Shown here: positions 58,761 through 64,000 of the stretch, piece after piece
How positions within the stretch are numbered: the first letter of the stretch is position 1
Layout of the letters: the number at the start of each line of letters is the position of its first letter
DNA from: Roseovarius nitratireducens
GTDB taxonomy: Bacteria > Pseudomonadota > Alphaproteobacteria > Rhodobacterales > Rhodobacteraceae
DNA length: 64,000 nucleotides
Direction: 5' to 3'
NCBI RefSeq assembly: GCF_002925845.1
Contig: NZ_PDNI01000074.1
Span: forward strand, 62,001-126,000
The notes under the pieces: model-generated
What the model was told of the DNA's origin: nothing
Database searches by the model: none
Seen by the model: only the letters and a program-made list of their open reading frames with translations
Program-made: the position numbers and the translations under genes

Positions 58761-59459
58761 ATGAATTACGTGAGCGAACCGGGAGCGATTCCAAGACGGG
58801 TGAATCGACTCCGACAAATACTGTTTTTCTTTCCGTTCATCCTGTCCGCAGTCGCCTTGCTCGCGGGGGGCGCACTGGCGCAGGACGCCAACGTATCAGG
58901 CGACGGATGGGCGAACAGATTTCTGGTCCGGGGCAGGCTTGCCGGTGTTCTCCCCGAAGATAGCGCGCGATACAACGTCCCCGTGAGAACCCATGTGTCC
59001 GATCAGATCATTCCGGAAATCGACCTGTCGTATTTCCTGACGGACAACATCGCGCTTGAAACCATTTGCTGCATCACGAATCACAAGATTTCCCTGGCTG
59101 GCGGCGGTCCGGATATCGGTGATGCATGGCTCGTGCCGCTTTCTGTAATGGCCCAGTATCATTTTCACGCCCGGAGCGGCATAAAGCCCTATGTCGGGGC
59201 GGGTCCGGCGCTTGTGGTTGTTACCTCCGAGAGCCGCATGGGTCCGGCGACATCGTTCGATCTGGAGACCTACAATCCGGGCTTCGTGCTGCAAGCCGGT
59301 GTTGATATCAAGTTGAAGGACAACTGGTATCTCAACGCAGATATCAAGAAATTCTTCGTCGATATCAACGCACGGGTCACGACCGCCGGAGGCGCCGTTT
59401 TCGGCAAGGCCTCCATTGATCCTGTCGTCGCGGGTATCGGGATCGGGTATCGATTCTGA
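58761..59459 (+). CDS. OmpW-family outer membrane beta-barrel protein
   Basis: A 232-residue exported protein with an N-terminal hydrophobic leader after a charged n-region (RRVNRLRQILFFFPFILSAVALLAGGALAQ) and an eight-strand OmpW barrel: RFLVRGRLAGVLPED, IIPEIDLSYFLTDNIALETICC, LSVMAQYHFHARSGIKPYVGAG and a C-terminal GIGIGYRF with terminal Phe for BAM recognition. OmpW proteins let small hydrophobic molecules through the outer membrane. RBS GGGAGGAG, and a large palindrome sits 100 bases upstream. Confidence 0.9.
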   Translation: MNYVSEPGAIPRRVNRLRQILFFFPFILSAVALLAGGALAQDANVSGDGWANRFLVRGRLAGVLPEDSARYNVPVRTHVSDQIIPEIDLSYFLTDNIALETICCITNHKISLAGGGPDIGDAWLVPLSVMAQYHFHARSGIKPYVGAGPALVVVTSESRMGPATSFDLETYNPGFVLQAGVDIKLKDNWYLNADIKKFFVDINARVTTAGGAVFGKASIDPVVAGIGIGYRF

Positions 59460-59482
59460 TCACGATCTGCGACCGGAAAAGC

Positions 59483-59512
59483 GCGAATGCCCCGACTTGC
59501 CGGGGCATTCGC
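59483..59512 (+). terminator. Hairpin after ompW
   Basis: GCGAATGCCCCG and CGGGGCATTCGC form a perfect 12-base stem with a six-base loop, 24 bases after the ompW stop. There is no U-tract, but stability and position fit transcript termination or 3'-end protection. Confidence 0.65.
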
Positions 59513-59527
59513 AGTACTGGCCACGCA

Positions 59528-59842
59528 ATGACCGCAGGGTATGAGCAGCACATGGAAATTTTCTCGGGACTCGGGGTATCGAAAGCCATCGTCACGCGGT
59601 CCGCCCGGGTTGCCATCGTCGTCGGGACGATCCTCAACCTGATCAACCAGAGCGACGCAATTTTCGGCTCCGCCGAAAGTGATCTTGCAAAGGCCGGCCT
59701 GACCTATTGCGTTCCGTTTTTTGTTGCTATGTATGGGGCGCTATCCGCAACCAGAGATTACAGGAAGAATTCCCTTGGCCAAGACCAGCGCCACAAGACA
59801 GATGAAGATCGGGGAGCTCGCGCGGCGCAGTCGCTTGAGTGA
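59528..59842 (+). CDS. NrtS-like small nitrate/nitrite transporter
   Basis: A small membrane protein (104 codons; functional core about 80) matching the NrtS pattern: TRSARVAIVVGTILNLINQSDAIFG as helix 1 with the conserved NQxD, and LTYCVPFFVAMYGALSATRDYR as helix 2. NrtS proteins move nitrate and nitrite in some cyanobacteria. Start is ATG 59528, or possibly ATG 59552; neither has a strong RBS. Its C-terminal third overlaps the MerR gene by up to 68 bases in another frame. Confidence 0.72.
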   Translation: MTAGYEQHMEIFSGLGVSKAIVTRSARVAIVVGTILNLINQSDAIFGSAESDLAKAGLTYCVPFFVAMYGALSATRDYRKNSLGQDQRHKTDEDRGARAAQSLE

Positions 59843-60263
59843 GCGATCATTGCGCCATTATGAGGATCTCGGCATCCTGAATCCGGAGCGCAGCGACGGA
59901 GGGACGCGGACTTATGGCGAGCGTGACGTCGTTCTGGCAAAGCTGATCCAGAACATGCGGGATCTTGATATCCCGCTCGAAGTCATCGCATCGATCGCGG
60001 GGGTCCGGGCCCATCACTCCACCGGCGCAGGCTCTTCGCAAGAGGTGGCGGCCAGGCTCGGTGAACTGTCCGATACCCTGATGCTCATGGCCCGCCTTGC
60101 GATCGAACTTCAGGGCGAAGTGAACAGTGTTTTGAGCGCGGTCAATGAATGCCGTGGCTGCAAGAACAAGCCATCCCGATCGGGATGTCCCACCTGTCCG
60201 ATGAACACGGTATCGGAAACCTCGCCCTTGGCGGATATGATCTGGCGCGGTGAACCCGCCTGA
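59775..60263 (+). CDS. MerR-family regulator with C-terminal cysteine cluster
   Basis: A 162-residue MerR-type regulator: winged HTH (KIGELARRSRLSERSLRHYEDLGIL), a long dimerisation helix and a C-terminal cluster C126-C129-C138-C141 (ECRGCKNKPSRSGCPTC) that could bind metal or an Fe-S cluster. The TTG at 59775 has AGGAAG seven bases upstream and is chosen; an ATG at 59802 (MKIGEL) without clear RBS is the alternative. It overlaps the NrtS-like gene and is convergent with the GlxA-type gene only five bases away. Confidence 0.82.
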   Translation: MAKTSATRQMKIGELARRSRLSERSLRHYEDLGILNPERSDGGTRTYGERDVVLAKLIQNMRDLDIPLEVIASIAGVRAHHSTGAGSSQEVAARLGELSDTLMLMARLAIELQGEVNSVLSAVNECRGCKNKPSRSGCPTCPMNTVSETSPLADMIWRGEPA

Positions 60264-60267
60264 GCCC

Positions 60268-61251
60268 TCAAACATCGGCTGAATAGTCCAGTACACGCTC
60301 TCTGTGTTTGCCACGAAAATCCGTGGGCGTGATGCCGTAGAATTTCCTGAAGGCGGTTGCGAGCGTGCCGGTCGCGCCAAAGCCGGTGGCGGCGGCGATG
60401 TCGATCAGCGGCAGTTTCGTACTCTGGATCAGGTGATGCGCCCGCCGGACGCGCAATTGCTTGTAGTAATGGCCGGGAGAGGTTTCGAACACGGCCCGGA
60501 AACGCCGCTCTAGGCAGCGCTGCGAGATGTCTACCTGACCGGCGATCTCGGCGATGGAGAGCGGGTCCGAAAGGTTCTCTCCCATGATGGCGAGGGCGTC
60601 TGACACGGCCTTGTCATAGAACTTGTGAAAGGCCTCTGGGGCGAAGGGCTGGGTACTGGAACTGGTGCGGATCTCGGGCAGGAGCAGGTGGCGGCCGATC
60701 TCGGTAATCTCTGACACGGGCAGGTCGCGGGCCAGCAGGCCGATGACCAATTCCGCCGTTGCCGCGCGGCCCGCCGCAGTAATGATGCCGTTGGAGAATT
60801 CCGACAGGTTCTCGGTCAGGCGCGGCTGATCCTGGGTCTCGCGCAGGACAACCGCATCGGCCCAATGGGTCGTGACGGCGCCGGTCTCGATCTGGGTGCG
60901 GGCGATGAAGGTGGTGGCGGCATCGGCCAGCAGGATCACCGTGCGCCCCAGCCGTCGCATGCTGCGGATGCGTGCCATCCAGACGGCGGGATCGGCGGTT
61001 CTCGACGAAATGACAATGAGAAAATCGGCCAGACAGTGATCGGGAATGACCGGCTCCGCCCGCACGAGGCAGGCGCCGGCCCCCTGCACGATCCCGGGCC
61101 GATCCGAAATGATCCGCCAGGCAAAGCGCTGTGCGCCATGCACCATGTTCGCGGTCTGGAGCGTATGGGTGATCGCGGCAAGCTCCAGATCGCAGAACTT
61201 GCCCTGCACGAAAATCTCGAAGACCGTGGTATTGCGTTGTGATGTCGTCAC
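60268..61251 (-). CDS. GlxA-type regulator (DJ-1/PfpI-like plus AraC HTH)
   Basis: A 327-residue regulator with an N-terminal GATase1-like domain (VFEIFVQGKFCDLELAAITHTLQTAN, ADFLIVISSRTAD, RTVILLADAATTFI) and a C-terminal AraC HTH pair (LSIAEIAGQVDISQRCLERRFRAVF; IDIAAATGFGATGTLATAFRKFYGITPTDFR). Regulators of this class often control amine or betaine catabolism. The ATG overlaps the stop of the upstream methyltransferase by four bases, so it is the last gene of the panB-like operon. Confidence 0.87.
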   Translation of the reverse strand: MTTSQRNTTVFEIFVQGKFCDLELAAITHTLQTANMVHGAQRFAWRIISDRPGIVQGAGACLVRAEPVIPDHCLADFLIVISSRTADPAVWMARIRSMRRLGRTVILLADAATTFIARTQIETGAVTTHWADAVVLRETQDQPRLTENLSEFSNGIITAAGRAATAELVIGLLARDLPVSEITEIGRHLLLPEIRTSSSTQPFAPEAFHKFYDKAVSDALAIMGENLSDPLSIAEIAGQVDISQRCLERRFRAVFETSPGHYYKQLRVRRAHHLIQSTKLPLIDIAAATGFGATGTLATAFRKFYGITPTDFRGKHRERVLDYSADV

Positions 61252-61988
61252 GTCTGTCTATTCGAGTTTGATATCTTTGACGGGTTTCGGGTCTTTCGAA
61301 ATACCTGGCCTACAATGGGCCAGGATATCCGGATGCCAGAACATCTTAGCATACGCAGACTTGCAAGCGCAGTTTCAAGCGGCCCCGGGCACTCCCGCTG
61401 CCCCGCCTTGCAAGCGCTCCACCCGCGAAAGACCCCGATCAAGTCCTCCACGGAAACGGTCCTGCACAGGGCGGCACAAGGCAGTTCGACCTTCTCTCCG
61501 CGAAACGCGAGCCCGGCATAGCCTGAAACCACCCAGCCGCGCTCTGGTTCCCAGAAGTGGTCGATTAGTGAGAAAAAATCCGTGCAGGCACCTCTGACAT
61601 CCTCCGGTAATTCGATCTCTCCCCATGCGAGCGCGGCAAAGATTCCGCCCGCGTCCAGTACGCGATGGGCCTCGGCAAGATGCGGCACCACATCGAAATG
61701 ATGCAGCGCTTGCATGGACACCACCATGTCAACGCTATCTGATGGCAATGGTAGATTTTCCGCGCTGCACTTGACGTATCCCACGGGTGATGCGGCGGGC
61801 GCTGGGTAGGCGGATTTCGGTGGTTTCGGGTCCGTGGCAATGGCGAGGTTGAAATGCTTCGACATGAAGCCACTGATCTCGGCCTCGCCGGCACCGCATT
61901 CAACGATGACCCGGCGCTGTCGCGGCAACCCTGCGAGCCAGCGCATGAATTGCGCCGGCTCCAGAGACGGGGTGCTACCATCCGACAC
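61248..61988 (-). CDS. Class I SAM-dependent methyltransferase
   Basis: A 246-residue methyltransferase of the UbiE/Methyltransf_11 type: motif I VIVECGAGEAEISGF, the acidic end of strand 2 (AIATDPKPP), VKCSAENLPLPSDSVDMVVSMQALHHFDVVPHLAEAHRVLDAGGIFAALAW. The substrate is unknown. It lies five bases after the panB-like gene and overlaps the GlxA-type gene, so the three form one operon. Confidence 0.85.
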   Translation of the reverse strand: MSDGSTPSLEPAQFMRWLAGLPRQRRVIVECGAGEAEISGFMSKHFNLAIATDPKPPKSAYPAPAASPVGYVKCSAENLPLPSDSVDMVVSMQALHHFDVVPHLAEAHRVLDAGGIFAALAWGEIELPEDVRGACTDFFSLIDHFWEPERGWVVSGYAGLAFRGEKVELPCAALCRTVSVEDLIGVFRGWSACKAGQRECPGPLETALASLRMLRCSGIRISWPIVGQVFRKTRNPSKISNSNRQT

Positions 61989-61993
61989 GGATT

Positions 61994-62842
61994 TCAGCCG
62001 ACAAGCGACATGAACTTCTCGTGTTCCCCTTCAAGCATGGTGTGCGAAAGATCCGGCTTGGGGAACTGACCGCCCTTTGCCGCGGCGAAGTAGGCCGAAT
62101 AGGCCTTTTGCATCTCGCCCCAGACATCACCAAAGACTTCACGTTTTGGCGGGATCGGAAACACGGAACACCCGATGATGTCGCTCGAAACATGGAAAAT
62201 ACCATGCGCATAGGGGCCCGACCCCAGACTGGCGACAGCGACGGGAAGGTTCTCGTAGCACCATTTTGTCAACTCGACCGCGGTATGCTCGAACAAGGCC
62301 GCAAAAATGCCCGCATCGATGGATGCACGGACCAGTTCGATGATTGCGGCCGCTTCCTCGGCCGTGCGCCCCGCCGGGCTATGGCCGGAATTCATCACGG
62401 CCCGCTCTCCTTGTACGCCGAAATGGCCCACAACGGGGATCCCGGCATCGACGATGGCGCGGATGTGAGGAACCGTTCCAAGCGAGGGCTCGATATGGAC
62501 GCCATCGGCACCCAGCTTGACCACTTTCGCCGCATTTCGCACGGATTCCTCGATGGAAATGCAAGCGGTGGTGTTGGGCATGTTGCAGATGATGAACGGG
62601 GAGGAAGCGCCGCGGAGCACACCTTCCAGCATATAAAGCTGCTCCTCGAAATCCACCGTAGCCATCGACTTGTGCCCCATGAGCCCCATCGGGCCGGGGC
62701 TGCCACAGCATAGAAGATCCATCCCGAGTTCTTCGGCCATGATTGCGCTCGGTGTGTCGTGGCATTCCATACCGACGATGCGCTCTCCCTTCTGGACCTT
62801 CTCCGCCAGATGTTTCATTCGGGTCTTTCTACGCTTTGCCAT
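61994..62842 (-). CDS. PanB-like protein (ketopantoate hydroxymethyltransferase family)
   Basis: A 282-residue (beta/alpha)8 protein of the PanB/PEP-mutase superfamily. Recognisable are MECHDTPSAIMAEELGMDLL, GPMGLMGHKSMATVD, GADGVHIEPSLG, VVGHFGVQGERAVMNSG and a C-terminal GEMQKAYSAYFAA segment. Usual PanB motifs such as VTAYD(Y/F) and the HxGxxPQ of the active site are changed (CHDTPS, HFGVQGE), and panC is absent, so a different C-C bond reaction is likely. RBS GGGAGGAA; the gene heads the operon behind a palindromic operator. Confidence 0.72.
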   Translation of the reverse strand: MAKRRKTRMKHLAEKVQKGERIVGMECHDTPSAIMAEELGMDLLCCGSPGPMGLMGHKSMATVDFEEQLYMLEGVLRGASSPFIICNMPNTTACISIEESVRNAAKVVKLGADGVHIEPSLGTVPHIRAIVDAGIPVVGHFGVQGERAVMNSGHSPAGRTAEEAAAIIELVRASIDAGIFAALFEHTAVELTKWCYENLPVAVASLGSGPYAHGIFHVSSDIIGCSVFPIPPKREVFGDVWGEMQKAYSAYFAAAKGGQFPKPDLSHTMLEGEHEKFMSLVG

Positions 62843-62890
62843 TCTGATTTCCTCCCTATGGACAGAACAAGTGATGAGATTCCGACATTA

Positions 62891-62908
62891 TCTGACATTC
62901 ATGTCAGA
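62891..62908. promoter_or_regulatory. Palindrome TCTGACAT-N2-ATGTCAGA upstream of the panB-like operon
   Basis: A perfect 8-2-8 dyad (spacer TC) centred 57 bases before the panB-like ATG. The right half plus flank, ATGTCAGATTT, is identical to that of the palindrome upstream of ompW. Likely operator shared by both transcription units. Confidence 0.65.
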
Positions 62909-63154
62909 TTTCAACAAGAATCGATCCGATGCTCAAACTCGGCAGGAAAAGGAAAGGAATTCACTTGTCCCTCGCTTGGGGCGACAGTGAATGTTGCCAT
63001 CTCGAAAACTTGCCAGTTTTCCGAGCGACGTCGGTGCCGCTTATCCAGCCCACCAGATGACGAGATCGAATGGTCAAACGGTCAGAGGACGGCACGAACT
63101 GGCAGCGGGCCGGGTTGGTGTTCCATTCAGCAACTCCCTGCGCCGCCGCGCATT

Positions 63155-63310
63155 TCAACTCGCAGCCTTGACGATACCTTTCGCGACCAGCATGCCGATC
63201 TGCTCGTCACTGAGGCCGATATCCGTCGACAAGACCTTCGCTTTATCCTCACCCAACAGGCTCGGCGCCTGGCTCGCGACCGGGTCTTCACCGTCGAACC
63301 GTGAGATAAA
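63155..63310 (-). pseudogene. Remnant of a family III CoA-transferase C-terminus
   Basis: The last about 50 codons read DGEDPVASQAPSLLGEDKAK and then VLSTDIGLSDEQIGMLVAKGIV, which is the typical C-terminal end of CaiB/BaiF CoA-transferases (gapped PSLGEHN...VL...LGLSxxEIxxLxxxGVI). Everything upstream is missing; the adjacent DNA to the right already belongs to a LysR gene. A deletion remnant rather than a working gene. Confidence 0.65.
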
Positions 63311-63351
63311 ATATGAGTAACACCGCGCGGGGCACAATTGGCGCCCGACAT

Positions 63352-64000
63352 TCATCGCTGTTGCAATGAGTCTTCAATATCGCTTTGCATCTTTTCAACC
63401 GCCGCCTGCAGGTCCGCGATAAATGCGCGGCTGGCCATGGATGGCGTCGCGTAACCAGGGGTCAGGATCGAGACGCTGTTGGAAATGCGGGGCCGGAACC
63501 GGCGGATCGCCAGACGCGCCGGTTCCTGGGTTTGGAGAAGGTAACTGTAGGCCGTGATCATGTCGCAGACCATCACGCAGACCCCGGCGGCGACGAACTG
63601 CAGACCCGGCAGGAAAGTGCGCAGTTCAAGACGCTTGTTGAAGCGGCAGCCCGAGGCGCGAAACGCGGCCTCGGTCTGCACGGCGGTGTTGTGTTCGTCG
63701 AAGAGCACCGCCATCGGACTTCCGTCGAGATTGTCGGGGGTTATGACGGGGGCGCGCGCCAAGGGATCGTCGGCGCGCAGCACACAGACGCATTCGAGAT
63801 CGTACTCCACCTGCGCGATGGAGGCGCGGGGCGCGGGCGTTTCGGCGAAACCAACGTCGTATTGCTGTGAGGCAATCAGGTCTTCGATCACGTCCGAGGA
63901 ACGCATGATGAGGGACAGCTCGAGATCGTCCTTGTCCAGCAGGAACCGCGTCAGCAGGCGCGGCAGGAATACGCTGGAGGCGGCCGGGTGGCAGGCGATC
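63352..64000 (-). CDS. LysR-family regulator, 5' part outside the window
   Basis: The frame is open to the right edge, so the N-terminal HTH is not seen. The visible 215 codons form a LysR effector domain: ACHPAASSVFLPRLLTRFLL, SQQYDVGFAETPAPRASI, ECVCVLRADDPLARAPVITPDNL, VAAGVCVMVCDMITAY. The layout resembles regulators of amino acid or opine catabolism. Its stop is at 63352-63354, just beyond the CoA-transferase remnant. Confidence 0.82.
   Translation of the reverse strand, partial: IACHPAASSVFLPRLLTRFLLDKDDLELSLIMRSSDVIEDLIASQQYDVGFAETPAPRASIAQVEYDLECVCVLRADDPLARAPVITPDNLDGSPMAVLFDEHNTAVQTEAAFRASGCRFNKRLELRTFLPGLQFVAAGVCVMVCDMITAYSYLLQTQEPARLAIRRFRPRISNSVSILTPGYATPSMASRAFIADLQAAVEKMQSDIEDSLQQR

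Noticed and set aside
1-64000. CRISPR arrays, complete insertion sequences, rRNA genes, phage genes
   Set aside because: Looked for short spaced repeats, transposase frames with terminal repeats, and rRNA text on both strands; none was seen.

Overview
The window is a GC-rich stretch of an alphaproteobacterial chromosome, most likely a marine member of the Rhodobacterales (Roseobacter group). The evidence is the gene order mitofilin-like/hemD/tsaD/gpsA/YciI/EVE, the block infA-maf-RNase G-like-yacG-tRNA-Phe, a Paracoccus/Roseobacter-type sox cluster, a TRAP transporter, a carnitine-type CoA cluster and a class II ribonucleotide reductase. This is inference from gene content; no 16S rRNA is present.

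Layout. 1-6.3 kb: housekeeping genes (haem, tRNA t6A, glycerol-3-phosphate) and an acyl-CoA ligase. 6.3-11.3 kb: a LysR regulator divergent from dabB-dabA, an energy-coupled dissolved inorganic carbon uptake system with its zinc ligands intact. 11.3-17.2 kb: a GMC oxidoreductase divergent from a DctPQM TRAP transporter and an IclR regulator. 17.2-24.1 kb: a leftward, tightly overlapping five-gene cluster (BKACE, carnitine-3-dehydrogenase-like, acyl-CoA dehydrogenase, ADP-forming CoA ligase, hydratase) with a divergent GATase1-AraC regulator; the set fits carnitine/betaine breakdown to glycine betaine. 24.2-26.5 kb: nrdJ.

26.8-42.0 kb: a complete thiosulfate-oxidation (sox) locus. soxS-soxR-soxT run rightward and soxV-W-X-Y-Z-A-B-C-D-E-F run leftward, followed by a DUF302 gene and a second SoxT/YeeE transporter. 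Two metallo-beta-lactamase-fold genes of SoxG/SoxH type lie at the left end, one with a degenerate metal motif. SoxR has the cysteine pair of persulfide-sensing ArsR repressors, and an ATTC-N8-GAAT site lies between soxW and soxX. 42.1-46.4 kb: a conserved hypothetical membrane protein, a nitrilase-family hydrolase, infA, maf, an RNase E/G-like gene, yacG and tRNA-Phe(GAA).

46.4-64 kb looks accessory: several gene remnants, more long non-coding stretches and less uniform GC. It carries a cyanophycin locus (cphA, cphB, isoaspartyl peptidase) linked to an unassigned ATP-grasp enzyme and a CocE/NonD hydrolase. Next comes a two-gene multihaem cytochrome module with a perfect FNR-type box upstream. 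Then come ompW, an NrtS-like transporter overlapping a MerR regulator, and a leftward panB-like/methyltransferase/GlxA-type operon. A matching palindrome (TCTSACAT-N2-ATGTCAGA) lies upstream of both ompW and the panB-like gene and suggests one regulon. The window ends inside a LysR-family gene.
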